Source: Linnemannia elongata
Taxonomy: Eukaryota; Mortierellomycota; Mortierellomycetes; Mortierellales; Mortierellaceae
Assembly: GCA_036320915.1 (NCBI GenBank)
Contig: JAXBDG010000012.1
Location: 794,501-858,500, forward strand
DNA length: 64,000 nucleotides
Direction: 5' to 3'
In this document: positions 34,852 to 43,605 of the stretch, one piece after another
Layout of the letters: each line of letters begins with the position of its first letter
How positions within the stretch are numbered: the stretch's first letter is position 1
Program-made: the position numbers and the translations under genes
The notes under the pieces: generated by a model
The model's database searches: none
What the model was told of the DNA's origin: nothing
The model's input: only the letters and a program-made list of their open reading frames with translations

Positions 34852-35769
34852 CTACAAAGACTTCTCCCTGGTCTTCGAGGAGGGCCGGGAAAAACCCTTC
34901 TTCTCAGGCTTGGGGGTGTCTGAACGAGGAGCAGATGACCTCGAACGAGATTGGTCTGGCTGTGTGCCAGACTCGTCCTGCTCGGCTGTTGGTTTGGTGG
35001 GGGTAGGTTTGCGCCCACGTCTAGGTTTCCTGTTCGTCCTAGAATTGGTTGATTTGGTCTCAGATTGAGGAGAGACCCAATTCTTTTTGGTGGCTTCAGC
35101 AGTGGCCAGAGTGTCACGCATAACATTCGGGTCAATAAGCTGAGGGGCGGAGGCAGGGCTAATCGGGGGGGCCTTGCACGAAATGCGGGCGAACTTGAAG
35201 AGGTTGTTGAGTCTCGTCTGGGAGATGGACGAGATGAAATCGATGTAGTTCCGGCGGAAAGCGACCAAAAAGGAAAGCTGGGATGGATCGGAAGCCTTGT
35301 GAGGATCCTGCGCTTGAGAATGCATGTAATAATCGAGCCACTTGAGGGTCTGGCCCGCTTGATATTGAACATCACGGAGCTGGGAATCCCACAGTCTATG
35401 GTCGCCTTGGAGAGTGACACCTTCTGGAACCTGGGGAGGGGAGTAGTCCACGCCCAACATGGAGTGGCTGGAAGCGGCCACGGCTTTCTTCTCATCAGCC
35501 GAGAGAGGTGACAAGAAGAGTGACTCGAGGAAGGTGCATTTGGAAACACCATCGTTGCCTTTGTAGTAAGTCCCAGTTTCAATAAGCTGCTGGGAAGGCT
35601 GATAGGCAAAAGAGTCATTTTGGCGGATGAGGGTGGGATCGGTAGATCCTGTGGACCGTAGTTGCAGGGAACGAAGGACTGCGATCTCTTGTGAGAGAGA
35701 GTCCATCTGCTGAGCCAACCTGGCCACCATCGAGCCGAGGTCGGGTTGGGGAAGGGGAGCATTGTTCAT
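34852..35769 (-). CDS. DIRS gag-like protein
   Basis: About 305 residues starting at the ATG at 35769. An upstream in-frame ATG at 35943 lies in the terminal repeat outside the element and is not used here. An N-terminal coiled-coil-like stretch (MVARLAQQMDSLSQEIAVLRS) and a Trp/Tyr-rich middle (WDSQLRDVQYQAGQTLKWL) are followed by a basic Ser/Pro-rich tail. No zinc knuckle is present. It probably packages element RNA. The stop TAG lies inside the overlapping RT frame. Confidence 0.85.
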   Translation of the reverse strand: MNNAPLPQPDLGSMVARLAQQMDSLSQEIAVLRSLQLRSTGSTDPTLIRQNDSFAYQPSQQLIETGTYYKGNDGVSKCTFLESLFLSPLSADEKKAVAASSHSMLGVDYSPPQVPEGVTLQGDHRLWDSQLRDVQYQAGQTLKWLDYYMHSQAQDPHKASDPSQLSFLVAFRRNYIDFISSISQTRLNNLFKFARISCKAPPISPASAPQLIDPNVMRDTLATAEATKKNWVSPQSETKSTNSRTNRKPRRGRKPTPTKPTAEQDESGTQPDQSRSRSSAPRSDTPKPEKKGFSRPSSKTREKSL

Positions 35770-35828
35770 GGGGTTTATTGTAGGAATATATGCTAAAAGA
35801 GCTCGCGGAAAAGTTCCAGCGAAAAGAT

Positions 35829-35925
35829 GGTGAGGTTCTAGGTACTGCGCTTTTTTCTTTTTTATCTCTGGAATTGCTGAAGAAATAAAGATAGTCACGT
35901 TGACATGAAGTGGGTTTCCCTCTCT
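35829..35925 (-). repeat. DIRS inverted terminal repeat, right
   Basis: Complement of 31762-31862. The terminal 12 bases beyond it (CTTGAAGTACAAT) are unique to the right end and are mirrored only in the internal complementary region. Confidence 0.92.
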
Positions 35926-35937
35926 TGAAGTACAATG

Positions 35938-36230
35938 CCCCACTCATGCCCCTTTATGCCCATTGTTGCCCCTTTATGCCCACTCATGCCCACTCATGCC
36001 CACTCATACCCACTTATGCCCCACTCATGCCCCTTTATGCCCATTGTTGCCCACTCATGCTCACTCATACCCACTCATACCCACTTATGCCCATTGTTGC
36101 CCCTTTATGCCTGCCCATTGTTGGCCCTTTATGCCCACTCACGCCCACCTTGCCCCTTTATGCCCACTCACGCCCACTTTGCCCCTTTATGCCCACTCAC
36201 GCCCACTCATGCCCCTTTATGCCCATTGTA
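35938..36230 (+). repeat. TGCCC minisatellite, right block
   Basis: Continuation of the 31292-31716 array in the same orientation, with a CACGCCCAC variant appearing towards the right. Confidence 0.9.
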
Positions 36231-36282
36231 TCCTATGTTCTTTTATACCTGTGCATAATCACAAAACGCTTTATATCAAAAA

Positions 36283-36290
36283 TATAAATA
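36283..36290 (+). promoter_or_regulatory. TATA box
   Basis: TATAAATA, 79 bases before the ATG at 36369. The same octamer lies 59 bases before the ATG at 62645. Confidence 0.6.
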
Positions 36291-36368
36291 AAGAGGGGAT
36301 CCATCTTTTTTCTCTCATATATCTTGTCATACTTCTTCAGTTACCTGTCCTTATACTACAACAGCACA

Positions 36369-37310
36369 ATGTCCACCAGCAAGACCAACCTTGTTATTAC
36401 TATAGGAAGCAACATTGAAGCAAACTTCACTAAGCCCTATTGCTGTGTATGTGGGGTCAATCAGTCCACGAAGCGAAACTTGCGGCGACACATTCAAGGC
36501 ACCGAGGATAGACACCCATGCGAAAGCATTGAGAGTATCTTGAGATTCGAGTTTCAAAGAACATCTACAATCAAAGAAAAGCATTTTTCTGCTAGGATGT
36601 TGTCTGATTCTATCACGGTAGAGTCCATGAAGAATTTTAAGGCTTAGTGTGCCGTGCCAGTGCAGTGGCATTGAAACTCTATAGATTGCTAATCATGTTT
36701 CTTTACTTTTTTAATTGTATTTTAGTCCCCAGTCATTTCAAGTCCTTTGGTTGCTTCTTCTACTTCTGCCTCCTCTACCCTTTCTGCCTCCTCTGATTCT
36801 TCTGCTACTCCTACTCCCATTACTTTTTCTGCTTCCTCTGCCTCTTCTGCACTCGCTGTCTCCTCTGATTCTTCTGCTACTCCAGCTTTATCTACACCCC
36901 CTGGCAATACACACAATCAATACCAGTCCATCATATCTCGTTTGGAGAATCTACCTACGCAGGATCAGATGGAGGCTATTTTGTCTAGGATGAGTCGATT
37001 GGAGAATCTATCTATGCCGGATCAGATTCAATCTCTTGTATCAATGATAGGTCGTTTGGAAGAGACAGTTATGGGGTTGCGCAATGACATTTCCAGGAGT
37101 TCAGAATGGACGGAAAGAACTATTGGCATCCATGAGCGAAGACAACTTCGGCAAGCGTCTCCTTACTCATCCAATACGGCCCTCACTCCCTCACCCCAAA
37201 GAAGACAGCACCGCCTATCCGGTTCCGTCAGCCCTACGGCCAGTCAGCATAGTATTATGAGTTTTAATGGTGTAACGACTAGTACACCAAGAGAAGAAGA
37301 ACATAGATGA
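36369..37310 (+). CDS. Zinc-finger-like, Ser-rich, coiled-coil protein
   Basis: Tentative join(36369..36617,36726..37310), 277 residues. Exon 1 has a Cys/His cluster (YCCVCGVNQSTKRNLRRH, then HPC) resembling a single C2H2-type finger. The donor (gtagag) is non-optimal but is the only one that joins in frame to the good TTTTAG acceptor at 36725. Exon 2 begins with a Ser/Ala-rich stretch built on an internal repeat (AVSSDSSATP and similar). Heptad-like Leu/Ile repeats follow (ISRLENLPTQDQMEAILSRM, then SRLENL again) and predict a coiled coil. A Ser/Pro/Gln-rich tail ends at 37310. No known family is recognised. The function is unknown; DNA binding or oligomerisation is possible. Confidence 0.55.
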
Positions 37311-37383
37311 GCTATTAAAAAAAAAAAAAAGACTTAACTTTTTTGCCTTGCAAACAGGATTAAGAATGGACACTGAGCGGTAG

Positions 37384-38634
37384 AATAGCCAAGTCCTTGA
37401 GTGGTGGGAGGCGAAGCGGCTTGGAGGCGTTCGCGCTCTAGTTGCGACGATCTGACAGGACTCGGAAGGGTGTGTGTGTCTTTGTGATATGTTTTATTAG
37501 AGAAGAATATAGTGGAGGAGAAACAGGCAAAGAAGGGAGTGTGCAGGGAACAGAGGGAACAGGAAACAGAAGGGAGGGGTGAATGTGAATTGCAGACTGG
37601 GGAACAAGATAGGGGGACAAGGGGTCTATTTATGTTAGTGATCAGATAAACAGAAGGAGCAGGGCTTAGAACTGGGACGGGGCTGGGGTCATAGGCAGGG
37701 CTTGGATCATAAGGCGGGGCTTGGGTCCTTGGCTGGGGCTTGGGGTCTTTGGTTAGAGCTTGGAGTGTATAGTTGGTGGCAGAAATCATGTGACGACGCC
37801 GGAGCCACTAAAGGCTGAAGACGCGTTCAAGTTCACAGGCGAAGACATAACTTGACGTAAACTGGAAACCGGGGCCAGGAACCGGTTCCAGGGCAAAACG
37901 TGGCACTAGTATCTGGAAAGATGCGCCTGACTGCAACCTACAGCAAGACGAACTCTATCTACGGCACCTTGATGGTTACCAAGATGCTCATTACCAAGGA
38001 GCCGACCTTCAAACGGAAGCGACCTACCGTTGACATGCCATCCTTTTCGATGTACACCAAGGGTGGCACCAAGAAGCTCGCCGCCGAATACGAGAAGACC
38101 CGACAGGGAGCCACAAGCCCACAAACACCAACTCCCGCCCGTGGCGCCACTCCAGCGACTCAGACCGGCAAGATCCTCAGCAAAGCACTCAGCAATGAAG
38201 ACTTGGAGAAGATTGGCAGCAAGCTTGCTCAGGACTTTGTTGAGGAAGATTGGTCCGATACCGAAAAAACCAAAACCTCGGCCAAATCAACACCAAAGGT
38301 TGGAGCTGTGGGGTCGACGAACAAAGCGGGTATTACCACCGCCAACTCGCCCTTTGCAACCAATACACCTCAGCAAAGCACACTGATCAAGGCTGCCAAG
38401 CCCACCCACACTTCTTCTGGATCGGAGGCTGTCTTGATCGACCTTGACAAGGGTGGCGGCAGCTCTGTGCGAAAGCGCATTGTCAAGGGCAAGCCCGATG
38501 TGGATGAGGGCGATGAGGACGACAGTGATCGAGAAGAAGAAACTCGAACACCAGCCCCTACCACCCCTACCGCATCCGAGAAGGAGAAGAAGCCGAGGAA
38601 GAAGAGAACGAGCAAGGGCAAGACCAAGGACTAG
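37384..38634 (+). pseudogene. Lys-rich protein gene split by a solo LTR
   Basis: The frame 37921-38634 (ATG near the LTR edge) encodes YGTLMVTKMLITKEP and KRKRPTVDMPSFSMYTKGG, then a Ser/Thr/Pro-rich region, an acidic run (DVDEGDEDDSDREEE) and a basic tail (KKPRKKRTSKGKTKD). Removing the LTR and one CTAG joins 37384-37441 to 37910 in the same frame and adds WWEAKRLGGVRAL, so coding sequence probably ran through the insertion point. An acceptor-like TAG lies at 37381-37383 and upstream exons are not identified. A DIRS element sits 50 bp after the stop. It could still be expressed from the 37921 ATG as a shorter protein. The family is unknown. Confidence 0.5.
37442..37905. mobile_element. Solo LTR, family A
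   Basis: 464 bp with TG...CA ends (TGCGACGATCTGAC ... CAAAACGTGGCA), flanked by CTAG on both sides (37438-37441, 37906-37909). It is strongly similar to 48116-48913 without that copy's nested insert. No internal retrotransposon region is present, so it is a solo LTR or a short LTR-like element. Confidence 0.85.
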
Positions 38635-38867
38635 CTATTGGGCCTGATATCTATCTTTTCCTCCTTTTTTCTTCTTGCGATTTGATCCACAAGTGTCCTA
38701 CAGAGGACGGACTACTTGCATTGTCATAGGTGCCATGGACATATGTGTGTTACCTTCTTTTTATTGTTATACCGACGAAATTGAATTAAAAAATATATAA
38801 ATACTATGGATCCCCTGGCCCCAAAATGCTCCTTATCTTCTTTTTCGGTAGCAAACGGGGCGGCGAG

Positions 38868-38966
38868 GGTGGGACATATGTCCATGGCACCTATGACAAT
38901 GCAAGTAGTCCGTCCTCTGTAGGACACTTGTGGATCATTGTCTACGGTGCCATGTCCATATGTGGC
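38868..38966 (+). repeat. DIRS internal complementary region (second element)
   Basis: Complement of the left end (38684 on) followed directly by the complement of the right end (to 42069). It mirrors the structure of the first DIRS element. Confidence 0.88.
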
Positions 38967-39079
38967 TTCAGAGGGATCCCAAAGTGGAAACAGACAGATT
39001 GTTCAAGACAACACTGAGGAGGCGATAGTGCTTCTCGAAAATCCGTGGACTCGACCAGTGCTTGGAGACTTCTCCTGGA

Positions 39080-40885
39080 TTAAACGCGCCCGCTTACTCT
39101 CCAGGCCCCTAAACGCCAGTGGGGGTTCTTTTGGAGGATGTGACTTGCGCTTCCTGGAGGAGGAAGCACGCAGGACCTTGGGACCGGGACCGGAGGGCAG
39201 ATGGACATCTCCTGTACTGACGGGAACCACGCTGCTGAAGGCCAAAAGGGAGCGATCAGAGTCGCCTCCAATTTCTCTTGTCTGAGGCGCTGCAAGACCT
39301 GTGGGATCAAGTTCCAGGGTGGGCATAGGTAAAGATTGCCCAGTCTCTTCCAGCTGTGACGGAACGCATCTGCTGCCATCGCCCATGGGTGCGGTCGCCA
39401 AGAGAAGAAGTGAGGGAGTTGGGTGTTGGTTGGGGAGGCGAAGAGATCGACGTGGTGGGGACCCCACGTCCAATTGAGCTGTTGAAAGAACCGCGGGTCG
39501 ATGCTCCACTCCAGCTGTTGCTGTAATTTCCTGGATGGAGAGTCGGCAGGATTGAATATCGAAGGGACGTATGTCGTTTGCAGTCTTGTCCCTGTGGCCA
39601 AACAGTGTCTCCAGACTCTGTCCGCTGCTTCCATTAATAGTGGTGACCTGGTGCCGCCGAACTTGTTGATATATGCCAAAGTGCTGGTGTTGTCGACAAT
39701 CACGTTCACCATCCTGCCCTGAACTAGGGGAAGGGTGACCGCCAGAAAGACCGTTTGGATCTCCTTCCAGTTGATGTGAAGCTTGGACTCCTCCGGTGAC
39801 CAAAGCCCACTCCACGTCCTGTTGCCAATGACTATGCCCCAACCCTTGTCTGAGGCATCCGTATATACATCCATCTCTGGGGGGGACTGAATCCAAGAGT
39901 TGCCATTCCATTCTCTGAGACTGTTGATCCACCAGTCTAGGTTGTCTTCCGCTTCTGCTGTCAACAATACCGTATCCGTCCATTGGGCTCCTGGGCGGCG
40001 TAAGGCTGAGTTCTTGAGCGAGAGAAGGTTGCGCGTCATCAACCTTGCTGGAAACACGGCCATTGTGGTGGCCATGGCTTTCCCGACGAACGAGGTTAGG
40101 TTCTTCAGAGTTGTATGACCCTTGTTCTTCATCTTGGTCGCTTCGCGTCGAAGATCCCGAAGCTTGGACTTGGGGACCGAAAGAACCATCTTGCGGGTGT
40201 TGAATGTGAAGCCGAGGTGGTCCAGGGTCTGTGATGGCTCCAGGGACGATTTCTTTTCGTTGATGATGAATCCCAATGCCATCAACTTCTCTCGGACCAG
40301 ACGAGTGTTTCTGCGAGACTGTTCCTCCGTCCGCGCCATGATCAACAAATCGTCCAGGTAGGCGCTCAATCGGATCCCTTTGCGTCGAGCCCAGCGGAGA
40401 AGGGGACGAAGAACCTTGGTGAAAACCAGTGGGGAGAGTGAAAGTCCAAAAGGCAGGGTCCGGAACTGGTATGTCTTGCCTCTCCATTGGAACTGGAGAT
40501 ACTTCCGGTGGATTGGAGATATCGGCACGTGCAGAAAAGCGTCCTTCAGATCGATCGAGGTCAGAAAATCGTTTTTGAGGATCATGGAGCATACTGTCTT
40601 CGTTGTCTCCATCTTGAAGGACTCTTGCTCCACGAATTGATTGAGGGGTCGTAGGTTGAGGACCGGGCGTAGATCGCCCGTCTTTTTGACTATGGTGAAA
40701 AGGCGGCTGCGGAAACCAGCTGCCGTGGCGGGCTCGATGGCCTGTTTGTCGAGCAGGGCGGTGATCTTCTCGTTGATCGCTTGCTCGTCCTCCTTCGACA
40801 CTGAGGAGCGGTGTTGTTGAATATTGGTTGTTGGCGGGGTTGTGTGAAAAGGGATCTGATAGCCTGCCCCAATCACGTCGAGCAC
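39080..40885 (-). CDS. DIRS reverse transcriptase / RNase H (second element)
   Basis: 601 residues. The frame continues upstream past 40942 (VGGRLQHFLPEWRRLTDDQW), overlapping the end of gag as in the first element. Motifs: VKKTGDLRPVLNLRPLNQF, SIDLKDAFLHVP, LPFGLSLSPLVFTK and YLDDLLIMA. RNase H has DVYTDASDKGWGIV, WKEIQTVFLAV and IVDNTSTLAYI. The C-terminal block has HVDLFASPTNTQLPHFFSW and CPPWNLI. All catalytic motifs look intact. The gene is clearly homologous to, but diverged from, the 32969-34741 gene. Confidence 0.92.
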   Translation of the reverse strand: MLDVIGAGYQIPFHTTPPTTNIQQHRSSVSKEDEQAINEKITALLDKQAIEPATAAGFRSRLFTIVKKTGDLRPVLNLRPLNQFVEQESFKMETTKTVCSMILKNDFLTSIDLKDAFLHVPISPIHRKYLQFQWRGKTYQFRTLPFGLSLSPLVFTKVLRPLLRWARRKGIRLSAYLDDLLIMARTEEQSRRNTRLVREKLMALGFIINEKKSSLEPSQTLDHLGFTFNTRKMVLSVPKSKLRDLRREATKMKNKGHTTLKNLTSFVGKAMATTMAVFPARLMTRNLLSLKNSALRRPGAQWTDTVLLTAEAEDNLDWWINSLREWNGNSWIQSPPEMDVYTDASDKGWGIVIGNRTWSGLWSPEESKLHINWKEIQTVFLAVTLPLVQGRMVNVIVDNTSTLAYINKFGGTRSPLLMEAADRVWRHCLATGTRLQTTYVPSIFNPADSPSRKLQQQLEWSIDPRFFQQLNWTWGPHHVDLFASPTNTQLPHFFSWRPHPWAMAADAFRHSWKRLGNLYLCPPWNLIPQVLQRLRQEKLEATLIAPFWPSAAWFPSVQEMSICPPVPVPRSCVLPPPGSASHILQKNPHWRLGAWRVSGRV

Positions 40886-40941
40886 CCATTGGTCGTCCGT
40901 TAGTCGGCGCCATTCTGGGAGGAAGTGTTGTAGTCGACCGC

Positions 40942-41898
40942 CTACTGGTAGCTCTGGCCTCGGCCGCGTCCCCGTCCGCGGTTGCTCCTGGGAAAACCCT
41001 GTTGTGGGTACTGTTCATTGCCACTGAATTCGCTGTATCCTTGTGATAGACCAAAAGGTTGTTGTTGTTGTTGAGTTGAAGGCGCTGTCTGATACGCTCC
41101 AGGGTACTGTTGATACTGCGGCTGCTGGTAATGCTGCTGGTAGTATGGTCGTTGATACTGTTGCTGACCGAAATGGAAGTTGTCGTTACCCCAACTGCGG
41201 CGGCCGCCGCGACCGCCTCTGTCTTCTCTACCCGATCCTCCTTCGGGCTTTTTGGACTGCGAAACGTTGGCGTATTCCTGCGCTCCTTTAATATGGGCTC
41301 TGATGGCCTCTTGAGAAGTGTTGACGCCCTTCTTTTTCTCAGGTACGGGCTGAAGACCCTTCGCTCGTAAATAGTTATTGGTGCGCAGCTCCTGAATTTC
41401 TCTGGCGTTGATGGCCAGTTGACTGCGCATGACCTGAAGAAACTCCGCCACTGTATTGCGCGCAGCCGTGTCGGTGACGTTTGCCAAGAAGTCAACTGCG
41501 AAGTCGTCGAGAGGACGGGTGGAGTGGGCCTGTCGTTCGATAATCTTGACCAAAGCTTGCTCAAAGTGATGGTATGGTGAGTTGCGGTCGACCGGGAATG
41601 GTAACTCCCAGCCAGGGGCGTGGTACTGCTGGAGGGGATTCTTGTGAAAGAGAGTATCCTTGGGCTCGATGGTATCTTCCTCAGGGTCGTCAGGGGGAAA
41701 GAAAAAGTGTTCGCCCGAGATAGCAGGAATGAGTTCCTTAGCGTAGTCAGTGATGATGAGTTGCTTGGTGCGGGGGAGATCAACGGTAGTGGTGGACTGA
41801 GGGGGGGAGTCGAGGAGGAGGAGCGCCTTAATCTTGGCAAGATCCTCTGGAGTGAAAGAGGCGAGTGAAAGAGGTGCATTGTCGGTGTGGTCGCTCAT
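40942..41898 (-). CDS. DIRS gag-like protein (second element)
   Basis: 318 residues from the ATG at 41898. The N-terminal half is acidic (LASFTPEDLAKIKALLLL) and the middle helical. The C-terminal third is rich in Gly/Arg/Gln/Tyr, with RGG-like text (GGRGGRRSWG, SNRGRGRGRGQSYQ) and Gln-Tyr-Pro repeats, typical of RNA binding. It shares layout but little sequence with the gag of the first DIRS element. It ends inside the RT frame. Confidence 0.85.
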   Translation of the reverse strand: MSDHTDNAPLSLASFTPEDLAKIKALLLLDSPPQSTTTVDLPRTKQLIITDYAKELIPAISGEHFFFPPDDPEEDTIEPKDTLFHKNPLQQYHAPGWELPFPVDRNSPYHHFEQALVKIIERQAHSTRPLDDFAVDFLANVTDTAARNTVAEFLQVMRSQLAINAREIQELRTNNYLRAKGLQPVPEKKKGVNTSQEAIRAHIKGAQEYANVSQSKKPEGGSGREDRGGRGGRRSWGNDNFHFGQQQYQRPYYQQHYQQPQYQQYPGAYQTAPSTQQQQQPFGLSQGYSEFSGNEQYPQQGFPRSNRGRGRGRGQSYQ

Positions 41899-42142
41899 GA
41901 GGGAATGAAATCGAAGCTTTGGATGAGTTCCTGAAGAGCGACGAAAAAGAAGATAAGGAGCATTTTGGGGCCAGGGGATCCATAGTATTTATATATTTTT
42001 TAATTCAATTTCGTCGGTATAACAATAAAAAGAAGGTAACACACATATGGACATGGCACCGTAGACAATGGCGTGTTCATTGACTCTTATTCTTGCAAAT
42101 GTAGCACTCAAAATAAATACAATGTTGCAAATGACTTTTTAC

Positions 42143-42148
<6 letters not shown>

Positions 42149-42175
<27 letters not shown>
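42149..42175 (+). repeat. Poly(A) run
   Basis: An A run of about 27 bases at the edge of the tRNA-like region that follows. Confidence 0.85.
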
Positions 42176-42179
<4 letters not shown>

Positions 42180-42365
42180 AAACGAACCCTAGAGCATCAC
42201 CCCGGTTAGACGTGCTAGTCTCGAAAAACAAAAAAAGTGTCCAACCTGGAATTCGATCCATTACTGCTGCAAACAGGCAGTCTGTCACAAAATTAAATGT
42301 TCGTTGTGGGATTTGAACCAGAGCCATTTCTGCATGCTGTGCGCCATGGTCATAACATCCTTTTT
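42176..42365 (-). repeat. Possible tRNA-derived repeat
   Basis: On the minus strand two stretches resemble RNA polymerase III B boxes: GGTTCAAATCC (about 42310-42320) and GGATCGAATTCC (about 42249-42260), with an A-box-like TGGCGCACAGCATG before the first. A T run follows. No cloverleaf could be drawn, so it is at most a SINE-like remnant. Confidence 0.3.
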
Positions 42366-42837
42366 ACGCGACAAACTTTATGAAATCACGCGTTATCACT
42401 GCTGTTTTTGCTTTTACTAACGCAACGGAGTCTGGGGAATCCAAATCTGAAGAGCAGACAAGCGTCTAACCGATATTGATCGAGATAATCCCAAAAACCA
42501 TACTTATTTGACCGCTGACGATGAGGCCGACAAGATATGCATGTCTGCTCAACGGTAACGTTTTCTACATTCCAAATGACATCGAATAGTTGCGGTTTGA
42601 GATCGATTGAACGTAAACTGATCAATTTGCTCAATGGTCAAAAATTTGATTTTTTGATTGGCGACGAAGTAATATCATACATAATACTCTGGGGTCTACT
42701 TGTACTCGATCGCGACGAAATCATACAGGAAACCAGATTCCGGCATCATTCAGACAGAAAAGTAGCGGTAATTACCTCACCGAGAAATGTAAACAAACCG
42801 GTGGCTTAGCAATGTGAACGAAAAGTTCCCTCTACAT
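42366..42837. other. Intergenic, no gene recognised
   Basis: One 90-codon frame (42537-42809, +) without a recognised domain. Confidence 0.35.
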
Positions 42838-43030
42838 ATATTAACTGGCTTGTGGCAGCCAAGCGTTCATAGCGACGTTGCTTTTTGATCCTTCGATGTC
42901 GGCTCTTTCTCTCCTCCTTCTGCCGAATTCGGAGGGCGCGTTGTTGATGCTTTGTTCCCTACCGCTACCGTGGTGTAATTATTTTGTTCTTAAGGGGATG
43001 CATTGGTTTTATGAACGCGTTTGATTGTGT
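42838..43030 (+). repeat. 28S-headed repeat, copy 1
   Basis: Begins TAACTGGCTTGTGGCAGCC and follows 28S rRNA closely to GATGTCGGCTCTT, then more loosely for about 60 bases, then a tail with GTGGTGTAATTATTTTGTTC and TTAAGGGG shared with the copies at 48983 and 51129. Confidence 0.85.
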
Positions 43031-43143
43031 TGCAATGTTGTGTCGTACGACATGATTGGTCGACTCTTGTTATGATTGCTGTACGACCCTGGCCTTCGAC
43101 CCTCCCCCTGGGAGACAATATTATCACAAATGTGGTTTAGGTC

Positions 43144-43306
43144 CAGTGTTTCTCAAAATTATTCGACTCTCATTCAACTTTTATTCGACCCGTGCTAGGC
43201 CAATGTAACCGTCGAATCGAATGCGAAATTCGATTCGACGGTTACATTGGCCTAGCACGGGTCGAATAAAAGTCGAATGAGAGTCGAATAATTTTGAGAA
43301 ACACTG
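43144..43306. mobile_element. Palindromic hAT MITE
   Basis: 163 bp, an almost perfect inverted repeat over its whole length (arms of about 78 bases). Ends are CAGTGTTTCTCAAAA, a standard hAT terminus. It is flanked by a perfect 8-bp duplication TTTAGGTC (43136-43143, 43307-43314). It has no coding capacity and would depend on a hAT transposase elsewhere. The termini do not match either hAT in this window. Confidence 0.95.
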
Positions 43307-43314
43307 TTTAGGTC

Positions 43315-43605
43315 AGCGTTATAACTTAAGGGGTTTATTTATTTAGGCGCCAACTAAAATGAGTCGAGTTGGTCTTGAGTGCCTGAGCTCCATTGGATCC
43401 GCTTTCAGTTTACCTGTAGAAAGCACATTCAGCTTGTGGTATTAAAAAAGACAGGTCGTTCCATGGTAAACCCATGTAAAATTTTACATACAGATCATTC
43501 ACCACCATTGGGTTTGACAAAAATGGTCACATGGACCTTGTATTGATGAACTACCGTAGCAGAGGGGATAAACAAACACATGTATCATGCATTCTAAACG
43601 ACTCC
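43315..43605. other. Spacer downstream of the lipase-like gene
   Basis: No gene is recognised. Confidence 0.35.

Larger units (their letters stand above)
31717..35937 (-). mobile_element. Complete DIRS-like retrotransposon
   Basis: About 4.22 kb with split inverted termini. The left terminus (31717 on) and the right terminus (to about 35937) share an inverted repeat (about 31762-31862 against 35829-35925). The internal complementary region near 31917-32023 is the complement of the left end joined directly to the complement of the right end, which is the circle junction expected of DIRS. Genes on the minus strand are gag-like, RT/RNase H and tyrosine recombinase. Removing the element joins the two minisatellite blocks without a target duplication, as expected for recombinase-mediated insertion. 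Confidence 0.95.
38684..42069 (-). mobile_element. DIRS-like element lacking tyrosine recombinase
   Basis: 3386 bp. The termini carry an inverted repeat (about 38730-38840 against 41955-42055). The internal complementary region near 38868-38966 is the complement of the left end joined to the complement of the right end (junction GGATC-ATTGTC), so the circle junction is preserved. The minus strand encodes gag and RT/RNase H, but only about 115 bp separate the RT stop at 39080 from the internal region, leaving no space for a recombinase. Confidence 0.92.

Noticed and set aside
32970..35762. Open frame running from 35762 through the whole DIRS element (1243 codons with the recombinase)
   Set aside because: Upstream of 32969 it overlaps gag and RT in another frame and has biased Pro/Ser/Gln/Arg text without domains. 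Only the recombinase part is real.
39003..41879. 958-codon minus-strand frame in the second DIRS element
   Set aside because: It is a shadow of gag and RT in a third frame. No recombinase motif is present at its end.
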